Below, piece by piece: positions 18,401 to 25,810 of a DNA stretch of 64,000 bases. Position numbers and translations under genes: made by a program. Each line of letters opens with the position of its first letter. Position 1 is the first letter of the stretch. A model generated the notes under the pieces. That model was not told the DNA's origin and ran no database searches. It saw only the letters and a program-made list of their open reading frames with translations. Origin of the DNA: Hymenobacter terricola (GTDB taxonomy: Bacteria > Bacteroidota > Bacteroidia > Cytophagales > Hymenobacteraceae); the NCBI RefSeq assembly GCF_017921975.2, contig NZ_JAGEMO020000062.1, positions 23,671-87,670 of the forward strand, given 5' to 3'.

Positions 18401-18820
18401 TTCGTGCTGAAGGCCGAGCACCGGGGCGGCACCACCATCCGCTCCACGTTTTACCGCGACCCCACCACCCGGCCCAGCCTGGCCAGCCGGCTCGCCGCGC
18501 TCCGGGTAGGAGCCCCGCCCGGCACGTTTTTTAGCGAAGCTTCGGCCACCGAAGAATCGGCGTTTGGCTATCCCACCCACCCCAATGGCAAGGCCATAAT
18601 TCCGATGAACAACTATTCGGAAGACCACCGGCCACCCGTGGCCCAGCACTGGAACGGCGGCGGCAACGCCACCACGCAAAGCGCCCGCGAGGCCTGGAAC
18701 GGCAATGCTGGTAACTTCAAGCTGATTTCAAACCGGCTCAACTCCAGCCTCGGCAGCGGCGGGGCCACCTACACCCCGGCAGTGCTCATCGGTTTCCGAG
18801 GCGCGGGCGACCCGGCATAA
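15410..18820 (+). CDS. DUF4157 (eCIS core) putative effector with possible HNH-like C-terminus
   Basis: 1136 residues. The N-terminal 60 residues are a Pro/Ala-rich extended leader; 50-70 holds TIGRADDGFEREADATADR, the conserved pre-DUF4157 motif. DUF4157 spans about 155-236 and ends in AHELTHVVQQG with HELTH at 227-231, a zinc-protease-like motif. Three repeat units of about 140 residues follow (GYNPVT near 290, GKDPFT near 428, IRDPVT near 568), then amphipathic helices to about 850. The last 70 residues carry EDHRPPVAQHWN (D1072, H1073) and GNFKLISNRLNSS, a layout like HNH nucleases. DUF4157 proteins are the most common eCIS cargo. The nuclease reading is inferred; no immunity gene follows. 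Confidence 0.8.
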   Translation: MNTTQLVPPAAAPKTNTASSAAPALVQAKAGTFFGPPVAETPFFAPVRPTGVHAKLTIGRADDGFEREADATADRIVSMPAPTSRAATPASAGPPPAIQSKTEEREKKDIHKKEQPTPPLVQLKTEDDDQKLRRKGTETATPAPTASFESGLAASHSGGQPLAAEARQYMEPRFGADFSGVRVHTDAPAVQLTQSIGAQAFAYQNHVYFNAGQYDTGSSGGRHLLAHELTHVVQQGSAVQRQPLAESAAVPQVSSAAPAVQRLFGLDVAGTIDGWLGVVPGWRLLTTLIGYNPVTQRNVARSTVNLLKGFLTLGGPLGALLFNRLQAEGIIDRAAGWIDAQVAALGISLSYIRGLFSQAWDEMGITLGIEGNLAVARRIFGPPISRMIAFGGRLISQVVAWLKETILRPLSARARTFRGFPLITVIIGKDPFTDEVVERSPTNLVRGFMLLMDGGEERFTQMQQSGALAKAFAWFNTETSKRNLTWTRIKGTFLAAWNVLTPEAVLHPIDTITTIAGLFSGLASDVVGFAGAALIQMLELIFEAVMGAGGARILAILKRGRDTFNVIIRDPVTFVGHLVRAGKLGFQQFMAKGLQYLQQGVVGWLLGALEGAGLQLPAQFDLRGVLSLVLQVLGLTYANIRAKLVRATSEAFVARLEQVFDFLKILVTQGPAAAWQKILEYVGNLRDMVLDGIKAWVMRTVVGQAVVRILSMLNPAGAVIQAIMATYNTVMFFIERINQITAVVEAYVDSIAAIAAGNIGAAANRVEQTMGRMVPVIIGFLARLLGLGGISDTIRGLIARIRQPVDTALDRVVDWVVAQGRRLVGAVAGGAPADRVDSALAVAVPIVNRFAGRPVTGVVLVPLLAALRVRYQLSLLEVVPTDQGVWAVRAAASPPKTAPTLALVSGAAGAAAAGSPIVVGQFVENITTSQVERIIMSNATGDPSRRQQSSVPVGSFVTRKADNTVANYQVAEENARWRPSTFSHRSGFVTSGGTSAQFVLKAEHRGGTTIRSTFYRDPTTRPSLASRLAALRVGAPPGTFFSEASATEESAFGYPTHPNGKAIIPMNNYSEDHRPPVAQHWNGGGNATTQSAREAWNGNAGNFKLISNRLNSSLGSGGATYTPAVLIGFRGAGDPA

Positions 18821-18832
18821 GCAACTGCACCC

Positions 18833-20140
18833 ATGACCAACCTGAGCCTGGCGCTGGATTATCTGCGGGATTTTATTGGGTGGCGCCTGGCGGCAACGGC
18901 CACCAATCCGCCGCCGCCGCCGCCCGCTTTCAGCCTGGTCGAAGACACGGGTTTTGCCGGTTTCCTGGGCCAAACCCGGCTCAATCAAATCGAGCTGCTT
19001 TACCTGACGCTGGCCCTTGCGCCGCACCTTCAACCCGGCTTTCTCGACCAGCTCATTCGCAATCACCTGCCCGAAGGTGGCGAGTTTCCCGCGTTCGGCG
19101 GCGTGCGCGGCACCGCCCATCGCGGCCTGCTGCCAACCGGCGAAACGGCCCTGTTTATCCTGGCGGCCAATGACTTGACGGAGCGTCTGGCCCTGATGGA
19201 ATTATTCGGCCCCGACCACATTTTCGCCCAGCACAAAATCCTTACCCTCGCCGAGGTGCCGCCCGGCGAGCCCCGCCTCAGTGGCCGGCTGGTGCTGGAC
19301 CCGGAGTACGTCGAATTATTCACCACCGGCCGGGTGGCCGCGCCCACGCTCAGCCAGGGGTTTCCGGCCCAGCGCATCAATACCGAACTGGAATGGACGG
19401 ACCTGGTGCTGCCCGCCGCCACCCGCGCCCAGATTCAGGATTTGGAACATTGGGTGCAGCACCATGCCGCCCTGCGGGCCGATTGGGGCCTGAGCCGGCG
19501 GCTGCGGCCGGGCTACCGCGCCCTGTTTTACGGCCCGCCGGGCACCGGCAAAACCATGACGGCCACGCTGCTGGGCAAGTACACCGGCCGGGAGGTCTTT
19601 CGGGTCGATTTGTCGTTGGTGACCTCGAAATATATTGGCGAAACCGAGAAAAACCTCGGCGGCCTTTTCGACCGGGCCCAGGCCAAAGGCTGGATTCTGT
19701 TCTTCGATGAGGCCGACGCCCTGTTCGGCAAGCGCACCGACACCCGCGACGCCCACGACCGCTACGCCAACCAGGAAGTGGCCTTCCTGCTCCAGAAAAT
19801 CGAAGAATACGACGGCCTCGTCATCCTCGCCTCCAACCTGCGCGGCAACCTCGACCCCGCCTTTGCCCGCCGCTTCCAGGCCATGATTCACTTCCCGCTG
19901 CCCAATGCCGACGAGCGCCGCCAGCTGTGGGCCAGCACCCTGCCCCCGCCCGCCCGCCGCGCGCCCGACGTGTGCCCCGACGACCTCGCCGCCCGCTACG
20001 AGCTGTCCGGCGCGGCCATCCTCAACGCCGTGCAGTTTGCCGCCCTGCGCGCCCTGGGCCGCCAGGAAACGGTGCTGCAGCTGGCCGACCTCACCGAGGC
20101 CGTGCGCCTGGAATTCCAGAAGGAAGGCAAGCTGCTGTGA
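18833..20140 (+). CDS. eCIS AAA+ ATPase (Afp15-like)
   Basis: 435 residues, starting 12 bases after the effector stop. Walker A GPPGTGKT at 234-241, Walker B ILFFDEAD with D292/E293, a sensor-1 Asn in ILASNLRGNLD and an arginine-finger region AFARRFQ follow in the normal order of a single AAA+ module (about 200-425). The N-terminal 190 residues are a specific helical domain. Every eCIS locus encodes such an ATPase; in Afp15 it is needed for assembly or remodelling of the particle and is not part of the mature particle. It ends the eCIS block; the next gene is convergent 24 bases away, with no obvious hairpin between. Confidence 0.92.
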   Translation: MTNLSLALDYLRDFIGWRLAATATNPPPPPPAFSLVEDTGFAGFLGQTRLNQIELLYLTLALAPHLQPGFLDQLIRNHLPEGGEFPAFGGVRGTAHRGLLPTGETALFILAANDLTERLALMELFGPDHIFAQHKILTLAEVPPGEPRLSGRLVLDPEYVELFTTGRVAAPTLSQGFPAQRINTELEWTDLVLPAATRAQIQDLEHWVQHHAALRADWGLSRRLRPGYRALFYGPPGTGKTMTATLLGKYTGREVFRVDLSLVTSKYIGETEKNLGGLFDRAQAKGWILFFDEADALFGKRTDTRDAHDRYANQEVAFLLQKIEEYDGLVILASNLRGNLDPAFARRFQAMIHFPLPNADERRQLWASTLPPPARRAPDVCPDDLAARYELSGAAILNAVQFAALRALGRQETVLQLADLTEAVRLEFQKEGKLL

Positions 20141-20164
20141 GCCATTCGCAGCGGCAAAACGTGC

Positions 20165-20722
20165 TTATTCTGCCCGTTTTCGGCGTTCGAGGGCATCGCG
20201 CACGCGGGCGGCGCGCTCGTATTCTTCCCGCTTGAGGGCGGTGCGCAGCAGGTCTTCCAGCTCTTGCAGGGTGAATTCGAGGTACGCGCTCTGGCTCTCC
20301 CAATTCTGCTCGTCGGTTTCGTAGGCGGCCACCGCCAGAATATCGGCCGTGGTGTAGAGCGGGCAGCCAAACCGGACGGCCAGCGCAATGGCGTCCGACG
20401 GGCGCGCATCGACGAACAGGCGCTGGCTGGCGTGGTCCTTCAGCACCAATTGGGCGAAGAAAACCTCCGCATCGAAGCGCGTAATCAACACTTCTTCGAG
20501 GGTGATGCCCAGGGTTTGCAGGGTGCGCTGGAACAGGTCGTGGGTGAGCGGGCGGGCGGGCTCCAGGTTTTCGAGGCTGATGGCAATGGCCTGGGCCTCG
20601 TGGCTGCCGATGATGAGCGGAATGCGCCGCCGGGAAACCGGCTCTTCCAGCACGAGCGCGAAGTGCCCCGGCTGGGAAATGCTTTCCGACAGGGCCACAA
20701 TCAGGAGTTCGATTTTTTCCAC
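20165..20722 (-). CDS. Bifunctional nuclease (BFN/DUF151) family protein with UVR-like tail
   Basis: 185 residues. Residues 1-135 match the DUF151/BFN domain: PLIIGSHEAQAIAISLE, then HDLFQRTLQTLGITLEEVLI and the signature VDARPSDAIALAVRFGCPLY. Residues 150-180 form a helical hairpin ending in REEYERAARVRDALERR, a UVR (UvrB/UvrC) motif that is commonly fused in this family in Bacteroidota. Plant BFN proteins have RNase/DNase activity; the bacterial role is unclear. It is the last gene of the hydrogenase-strand block, 27 bases after the small protein gene, so it may be co-transcribed, perhaps without functional link. Confidence 0.9.
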   Translation of the reverse strand: MEKIELLIVALSESISQPGHFALVLEEPVSRRRIPLIIGSHEAQAIAISLENLEPARPLTHDLFQRTLQTLGITLEEVLITRFDAEVFFAQLVLKDHASQRLFVDARPSDAIALAVRFGCPLYTTADILAVAAYETDEQNWESQSAYLEFTLQELEDLLRTALKREEYERAARVRDALERRKRAE

Positions 20723-20749
20723 GGCCGGCAGGAGTTAAGGCCAGAACGT

Positions 20750-20977
20750 CTACGAGTTGCGCTCAATAAAAGTACATAGCTTCTCAATATCATCGAAGGG
20801 CGAAATGACCCAGCCCTCGTGCGAGAGGCGGTACAAATCCTTGCTTTCGACTTCGACCACGAAGCCGTTGGCCAGCTCGAAAATCCGGCCCTCGCGCTTC
20901 GCCACCGCAATGCCCATGTGGGCGAAAGCGTAGGCCACGAAATCGGCCTCGGGATAGGTTGGCGGAAGGGTTTCCAT
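20750..20977 (-). CDS. Small conserved-looking protein, function unknown
   Basis: 75 residues, METLPPTYPEADFVAYAF at the start and FDDIEKLCTFIERNS at the end. It begins 2 bases after the stop of the nickel-permease-like gene, so it is very likely translated from the same transcript. It is acidic and contains a strand-turn-strand GRIFELANGFVVEVESKDLY with no Cys motif, signal or membrane segment. I do not recognise a family. Longer versions of this frame run through the permease gene and are not credible. Confidence 0.65.
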   Translation of the reverse strand: METLPPTYPEADFVAYAFAHMGIAVAKREGRIFELANGFVVEVESKDLYRLSHEGWVISPFDDIEKLCTFIERNS

Positions 20978-20979
20978 GG

Positions 20980-21597
20980 CTAAACGGTCAGGTTTTGGTA
21001 CAGCACTTTTAGCCCCAGCCCCACGCACAGCACCGAGGAAACCACCGAGAGGGCCGTGCGCAGGCCGCTGCTTTGCAGAATAGCCACCGAAAACGGCAGG
21101 CTGAAAATGCCCGCCGCCACCATCATGCCCGCCACCGAGCCCGCCCCGAAAATCAGCAGGTAGCGGATGCCGTCCCAGCTGCTTTTGATTTGGGTGAGCA
21201 CGGACAGCAGCAAGGCCCCGCTGCCGGCCAGGCCGTGCACCATGCCCACGCCATAGGCCAGCGAAAAAGCCGGCTCTGCGTGCGCGTGCCCGGCAATTCG
21301 CAGGTGCCTCATCTTCCAGAGCCGCCCGCCGCCCAGCCCCACCAGCATGAGGCCCACGCTGGCTTCGAGGTAGCGAAAAGTGCCCAGATGCAGCACCAGC
21401 CGCCCCAGCAGAAACACCAGCGCCACCAGCAAAATGGTGGAAGTGTGCCCCAGCCCCCAAAACACGCCATCCTTAATGGCGGCCCGCGCCGTGGTGCGGC
21501 GCGTCACAATGTTGCTCACCGCCACCAAATGGTCGGCCTCGAACGCGTGCGCGAAACCGGCCACCAGGGCGACGACGACGGGAAAGGCAGCGTTCAT
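20980..21597 (-). CDS. Nickel/cobalt permease-like protein (NicO/UreH-HupE type)
   Basis: 205 residues with about six hydrophobic segments. The first contains FAHAFEADHLVAVSNIV, the HAxxxDH-type metal signature of nickel/cobalt transporters; a second conserved block is GLGHTSTILLVAL, and a third is GVGMVHGLAGSGALLL. Members import or handle Ni2+ for hydrogenase or urease. Placement downstream of hypE and the NHL gene makes Ni supply for the hydrogenase the natural job. A family A repeat lies between this gene and the NHL gene. Transport direction and metal are inferred. Confidence 0.8.
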   Translation of the reverse strand: MNAAFPVVVALVAGFAHAFEADHLVAVSNIVTRRTTARAAIKDGVFWGLGHTSTILLVALVFLLGRLVLHLGTFRYLEASVGLMLVGLGGGRLWKMRHLRIAGHAHAEPAFSLAYGVGMVHGLAGSGALLLSVLTQIKSSWDGIRYLLIFGAGSVAGMMVAAGIFSLPFSVAILQSSGLRTALSVVSSVLCVGLGLKVLYQNLTV

Positions 21598-21616
21598 TGG
21601 CGTAGGAGCAAAAAGG

Positions 21617-21719
21617 TAAACGTCATGTCGAGCGCAGCCGAGACATCTCGCGTGTGGTAGTAATCAAATCGTTCAACGCAGCCTGCGAGATGTCTCGGCT
21701 GCGCTCGACATGACCGGTA
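21617..21719. repeat. Family A palindromic element, copy 7
   Basis: Arms 21617-21651 (ACGTCATGTCGAGCGCAGCC in the left arm) and 21684-21719 pair completely; both arms carry the TCGAG/ACATC version of the core. It fills the gap between the permease and the NHL gene and touches the NHL stop region. Forward loop TAGTAATCAAATCG. Confidence 0.9.
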
Positions 21720-21720
21720 A

Positions 21721-22893
21721 TTAGCCATTTAGCGTGTACAGGATAATCCGATGGTTGCCGGTGTCGGCTACGGCCAGCGTGCCGCCATCGGCGCAGAGCG
21801 AAAACGGCCAGTACAGCTGCCGGTCGGTGCCGAGGCGGGTGGTGTTGTTTTCGCTGCTGATGCCGAAATCGGCGTGGCCGAGCAGGTTGTCGGCGGCGGC
21901 ATTGCTGGCCGTGGGCACGGTGTCGAACCACAGCAGGCGGCTGTTGCCGGTGTCGGCCACCAGCAGCTTTTCCTGATGAAAAAAGGCGTCGTACACCCAG
22001 CTCAGCGTATTTTCGGCCGGAAAGAGGCGGTACTGGTTCTGGCCATTGGCCGCTAAGTCGGGCTGGCCGATGATGACTTCGGCGGGCCGTTCGGCGGCCG
22101 TGCGCCAATCGGGCCAGAGCAGGGCGCGGTAATACTGGGTATCGACGATGAGCAGCTGGCCGGCGGGGCTCACGCGCACGGCGTAGGGCCACACGGGCTC
22201 GTCGCTCTCGTAGTCGCGCCCGGTGAAGGTGGGCTTGCCGATGACGGCCGTGGCCGCCGCGTGGTTTTCAGTCGGAATCTGGTCGTAAAACAGCACGCGG
22301 CGGTTGCCGGTATCGGCCACCCAGAGGCGCTGTCCGTCGGAAAACACCCCGTAGGGCCAGTTCAGGCTGTGCGTTGAGGGCGCGGTGCCGATGCCCTTTT
22401 CATTGGGCTGATTCCCGGCGAAATCAGCCTGCCCCACCACCACATCAGCCGGCTGCCCGTGCCGCGTCGGGAAGCGGTGCCAGATGAGCACGCGGTGGTT
22501 CCAGGCATCGGCCACCACCAGCCGCGTCCCATCCGACCACAGGCCCGACGGGTAGTGCAGCGTGCCGGCCTCGACCTGATGGCCCGAATTGCGGCCGGTA
22601 TCGAGCAGCTGCGTCTGGCCGAGTACGACGTCGGGCTCAGCAAATTCGGTGGTCGGCAGCTGGTTCCAGATGAACACGCGGTTCTGGCCGGTATCGGCCA
22701 CCAGCAGACGCGGGCCCACTTTCCACACCCCGCGCGGGGCCAGAAACGGATTCCCAGGGTCGCCCCGAAACACCGTGGCGGCCGTCACCAGCGGCGGCCG
22801 GCCCGGCAGCGAGGCCGTGGGGCTGGATGCGCCCGCGCTGGCCGCGGCGGCGGCGTTTGGGTTTTTAGAGAGGGAGATGGTGAGGGATTCCAC
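21721..22893 (-). CDS. NHL-repeat beta-propeller protein of the hydrogenase locus
   Basis: 390 residues with at least five NHL-type blades marked by VADTGQNRVFIWN, VADAWNHRVLIWH, VADTGNRRVLFYDQ, VADTGNSRLLWFD and the final VADTGNHRIILYTLN. Between blades are spacers of the form VxGQxxL/F. The first 45 residues are an Ala/Ser/Pro-rich linker with no clear Sec signal. NHL proteins are often found in group 2a hydrogenase clusters of aerobic bacteria; a scaffold or membrane-docking part is possible but unproven. It lies between hypE and the permease gene on the same strand. Confidence 0.85.
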   Translation of the reverse strand: MESLTISLSKNPNAAAAASAGASSPTASLPGRPPLVTAATVFRGDPGNPFLAPRGVWKVGPRLLVADTGQNRVFIWNQLPTTEFAEPDVVLGQTQLLDTGRNSGHQVEAGTLHYPSGLWSDGTRLVVADAWNHRVLIWHRFPTRHGQPADVVVGQADFAGNQPNEKGIGTAPSTHSLNWPYGVFSDGQRLWVADTGNRRVLFYDQIPTENHAAATAVIGKPTFTGRDYESDEPVWPYAVRVSPAGQLLIVDTQYYRALLWPDWRTAAERPAEVIIGQPDLAANGQNQYRLFPAENTLSWVYDAFFHQEKLLVADTGNSRLLWFDTVPTASNAAADNLLGHADFGISSENNTTRLGTDRQLYWPFSLCADGGTLAVADTGNHRIILYTLNG

Positions 22894-22914
22894 GGGATGA
22901 GAAAGGCTTGTTCA

Positions 22915-23020
22915 AAACGTCATGCCGAGCGTAGCCGAGGCATCTCTACCGCTTCGCTACGACGATTGATTTACTATTGCGGTGGAGATGCTTCGACTCC
23001 GCTCAGCATGACGGGCTTTT
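22915..23020. repeat. Family A palindromic element, copy 8
   Basis: Arms 22915-22950 and 22984-23020 pair imperfectly: the left arm reads GCCGAGCGTAGCCGAGGCAT and the right arm has the CTTCGACTCCGCTCAGCAT form, so the arms come from different versions. Loop in reverse orientation (CGATTGATTTACTA). Between hypE and the NHL gene. Confidence 0.85.
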
Positions 23021-23049
23021 ATCGTGACGTTCTAAAACTTCTGTTCGAA

Positions 23050-24087
23050 TCAACAAATCCGCGGCAGCTGCTCGCCCACCAGCATGCTCACCACGCGGCG
23101 GCCGCCGATGCGGCTTTGCAGCACCACCTGGCGCGGGTGCTCGACCACCACTTCGCCGATGACGGCAGCGGCCGCGCCGTGCGGCAGCTCCCGAAGCTTC
23201 GCCACGAAAGCATCGGCGATTTCGGGGGCTACCACGCTCAGGAAAACACCTTCGTTGGCCACGTAGAGCGGGTCGAGGCCCAGTAATTCGCAGGCGCTTT
23301 GCACGTCTTCCAGCACCGGGATGGCGGGCTGGGCCAGAGCCACGCCGAGGCGGGCTTCCTGGGCAATTTCGTTGAGCACGGTGGCCACGCCGCCGCGCGT
23401 GGGGTCGCGCAGCAGGTGGATTTGCTCGCCGAACTCATCGAGCAGGGCGGCCACGGTGTGGTTGAGGTTGGCGGTGTCGCTCACGAGGTCGGTTTCGAAG
23501 GTGAGGCCGGTGCGCACGCTCATGATGGCAATGCCGTGGGTGGCGACGTGGCCCGATACCACGATTTTATCGCCGGCCCGGACGTGGCGGGTGGCAATCC
23601 GGGCCTTCGGGTGCAGCTGGCCGATGCCGGAGGTGTTGATGAAAATGCCGTCGCCTTTGCCTTTCTCCACCACTTTGGTGTCGCCGGTCACAATCTGCAC
23701 GCCGGCCCGCACGGCCGCGTCGCGGATGGCAACCAGGATGTCCCAGAACTCGGTCATCGGCAGGCCTTCCTCCAGAATAAAGCTGAGGGATAGGTACTTC
23801 GGGATGGCGCCGCACATGGCCAGGTCGTTCACGGTGCCGTTCACGGCCAGCTCGCCGATGTTGCCGCCGGGGAAGAAAATGGGCGACACCACGTAGCTGT
23901 CGGTGGAGAAGGCCAGCCGGCCGGTCAGCTCGAAAATGGCCCCGTCGTGGCGCTCATCGAGCAGGTCGTTTTTGAAGAGGCTGAACACGCCCGATTCCAG
24001 CAGCCGATGCGTGAGGATGCCCCCGCTGCCGTGCCCGAGCGTTATCACGTCAAAATCCAGGACCGGCATGGGGCAGGAGAGGTTCAT
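23050..24087 (-). CDS. hypE: Hydrogenase maturation protein HypE (carbamoyl dehydratase)
   Basis: 345 residues. HypE takes the carbamoyl group from HypF on its C-terminal Cys and dehydrates it with ATP to give the cyanide ligand of the [NiFe] iron. The protein ends in PRIC, the required terminus with the free last Cys, and contains LGHGSGG near the start and STDSYVVSP, GDTKVV and RDPTRGGVATVLNEIA in the AIRS ATP-binding core. Full length for the family. A later start, 6 codons downstream (MPVLDFDV), is possible. Confidence 0.96.
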   Translation of the reverse strand: MNLSCPMPVLDFDVITLGHGSGGILTHRLLESGVFSLFKNDLLDERHDGAIFELTGRLAFSTDSYVVSPIFFPGGNIGELAVNGTVNDLAMCGAIPKYLSLSFILEEGLPMTEFWDILVAIRDAAVRAGVQIVTGDTKVVEKGKGDGIFINTSGIGQLHPKARIATRHVRAGDKIVVSGHVATHGIAIMSVRTGLTFETDLVSDTANLNHTVAALLDEFGEQIHLLRDPTRGGVATVLNEIAQEARLGVALAQPAIPVLEDVQSACELLGLDPLYVANEGVFLSVVAPEIADAFVAKLRELPHGAAAAVIGEVVVEHPRQVVLQSRIGGRRVVSMLVGEQLPRIC

Positions 24088-24121
24088 AGAGATGGGCGGT
24101 AATGATGAATGTTTGTTGTTG

Positions 24122-24230
24122 GAAGAACGTCATGCTGAGCGGAGTCGAAGCATCTCGCGTGCAGCAGTAATCCAATCAATTCAACGAAGCGGTAGAGATG
24201 CTTCGACTCCGCTCAGCATGACGTTCTTTT
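24122..24230. repeat. Family A palindromic element, copy 9
   Basis: Arms 24122-24159 (AGAACGTCATGCTGAGCGGAG in part) and 24192-24230 pair, with the GGAGTC/GACTCC version present in both arms. Forward loop CAGTAATCCAATCAATTC. It separates hypD from hypE. Confidence 0.9.
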
Positions 24231-24238
24231 ATCTATTG

Positions 24239-25342
24239 TTAAACAGAAACCGGGGCCTCTGCCTGCGCGAAGTGGTAGTAAGCCGCGCACGCGCCCTCCG
24301 ACGATACCATGGGCGCGCCCAGCGGATTGAGCGGCGTGCAGCGCTTGCCAAACTGGCTGCATTCGCTGGGCTTTTTGATGCCTTTGAGGACCTGGCCGGC
24401 GATGCAGTCGGCGCACTCAGAGACTTTGGCGATGTTCACGTTGAACTTGCGGTTGGCGTCGAAGGCGGCCAGCTCGGGGCGCACTTCCCAGCCGCTGCGC
24501 GGGATGTTGCCGATGCCGCGCCACTCGCGGTCCGTCACATCGAATACCTCTTCGATGACGCGGCGGGCATCGGGGTTGCCATCGTCGCTTACCACGCGGG
24601 TGTACTGGTTTTCGAGCCTGGCCTCGCCGCGCTCCAGCTGCCGCACCGTCATGAGGATGCCTTGCAGCAAATCGACGGGCTCGAAGCCGGTGACGACGAT
24701 GGGCACCTGGTATTTCTGCACCAGCGGCACGTAGTCGTACACGCCCATGATGGTGCAGACGTGCCCGGCCGCCAGAAAGCCCTGGATGTTGGTTTCGGGG
24801 TCGTCCATCACTGCTTCCATGGCCGGCGGCACCAGCACGTGCGAGGCCAGAATGGAGTAATTGGTGAGCCCCAGCCGCCGGGCGTGCACCACGGACAGGG
24901 CGTTGGCCGGCGCGGTGGTTTCGAAGCCCACGGCGAAAAACACTACCTCGCGGCCGGGGTTCTGCTGGGCAATCTGCACGGCCTCCAGCGGCGAGTAGAG
25001 GATGCGCACGTCGCCGCCGTTGGCCTTGGCTTCCAGCAGGCTGCGCTCCGAGCCGGGCACGCGCACCATGTCGCCGTAGGAGCATAAGATTACGCCGCAC
25101 TTCTCGGCCAGGTACACGGCTTTGTCAATCAGGTTCAGGGGCGTGACGCACACCGGGCAGCCGGGACCGTGCACCATGCGCACGTTGGTCGGCAGCAGGC
25201 TCAGAATGCCGTTTTTGACCAGGCTATGCGTCTGGCCGCCGCACACTTCCATGATGGTCCACGGCCGGGTGGCGGTGCGGTGCAGCTCGGCGAGGTATTG
25301 CTCCACGAGCTCGGGGGCGCGGTATTCGGACAGGTATTTCAT
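24239..25342 (-). CDS. hypD: Hydrogenase maturation protein HypD
   Basis: 367 residues, full length. HypD with HypC assembles the Fe(CN)2CO unit and carries a [4Fe-4S] cluster and redox cysteines. Seen here: EVCGGQTHS, VHGPGCPVCVTP, GFETTAPANAL, and the C-terminal cluster segment SECADCIAGQVLKG followed by FGKRCTPLNPLGAPMVSSEGAC. Starts 2 bases after the hypC stop, so translation is probably coupled. A family A repeat follows it before hypE. Confidence 0.97.
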   Translation of the reverse strand: MKYLSEYRAPELVEQYLAELHRTATRPWTIMEVCGGQTHSLVKNGILSLLPTNVRMVHGPGCPVCVTPLNLIDKAVYLAEKCGVILCSYGDMVRVPGSERSLLEAKANGGDVRILYSPLEAVQIAQQNPGREVVFFAVGFETTAPANALSVVHARRLGLTNYSILASHVLVPPAMEAVMDDPETNIQGFLAAGHVCTIMGVYDYVPLVQKYQVPIVVTGFEPVDLLQGILMTVRQLERGEARLENQYTRVVSDDGNPDARRVIEEVFDVTDREWRGIGNIPRSGWEVRPELAAFDANRKFNVNIAKVSECADCIAGQVLKGIKKPSECSQFGKRCTPLNPLGAPMVSSEGACAAYYHFAQAEAPVSV

Positions 25343-25344
25343 GG

Positions 25345-25617
25345 CTAATACGGTTTGTCGATTTGGCTGCCGGCCACCAGCTCATCCAGCTCGCCGATTT
25401 CGCGCAGGTAGGCGAAGGACTTTTCGGCCTCCTCCTCGTCCACGATGGTGATGGCCACGCCCACGTGCACCAGCACGTAGTCGCCTATTTTGGCGTGCGG
25501 CACCATGTCGAGGCTGGCTTCTTTCACAATGCCGCCAAACTCCACTTTCGCCATGCGCACCAGGCCGCCGTACTGCAGCTCAATGGATTTTATCTTACCG
25601 GGAATTGCTAAACACAT
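25345..25617 (-). CDS. hypC: Hydrogenase assembly chaperone HypC
   Basis: 90 residues. Begins MCLAIPGKIKSIE; Cys2, exposed once the initiator Met is removed, is the residue that binds the iron precursor and the large subunit. The IGDYVLVHVGVAITIVDEEEA segment is the OB-fold signature. Followed at 2 bases by hypD. The C-terminal 15 residues (about 75-90) extend a little past the usual end. Confidence 0.97.
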   Translation of the reverse strand: MCLAIPGKIKSIELQYGGLVRMAKVEFGGIVKEASLDMVPHAKIGDYVLVHVGVAITIVDEEEAEKSFAYLREIGELDELVAGSQIDKPY

Positions 25618-25654
25618 AGGATGATGGGGTTAGGTGGAAAGGTGATTTAGTGAA

Positions 25655-25810
25655 AAGAAAACGTCCTGCTCATCTGACGTCCACTTGTCGAAGCATCTCT
25701 ACTGCTTCGTTGCAGTCCGGCCCGCGCCAACCTCACCCCCGGCCCCTCTCCCGTGGAGAGGGGAGCCACGGCGGCGTGGCAGGGATGCTTCGCTGAGCTC
25801 AGCATGACAG
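25655..25810. repeat. Composite repeat: family A arms interrupted by a family B hairpin
   Basis: Family A material at 25659-25715 (CGAAGCATCTCTACTGCTTC) and 25783-25810 (GATGCTTCGCTGAGCTCAGC) flanks a family B hairpin CCTCACCCCCGGCCCCTCTC at 25731-25770. The left family A arm is disturbed. The element lies at the 3' end of hypF, and the hypF frame reads through it. Confidence 0.8.
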
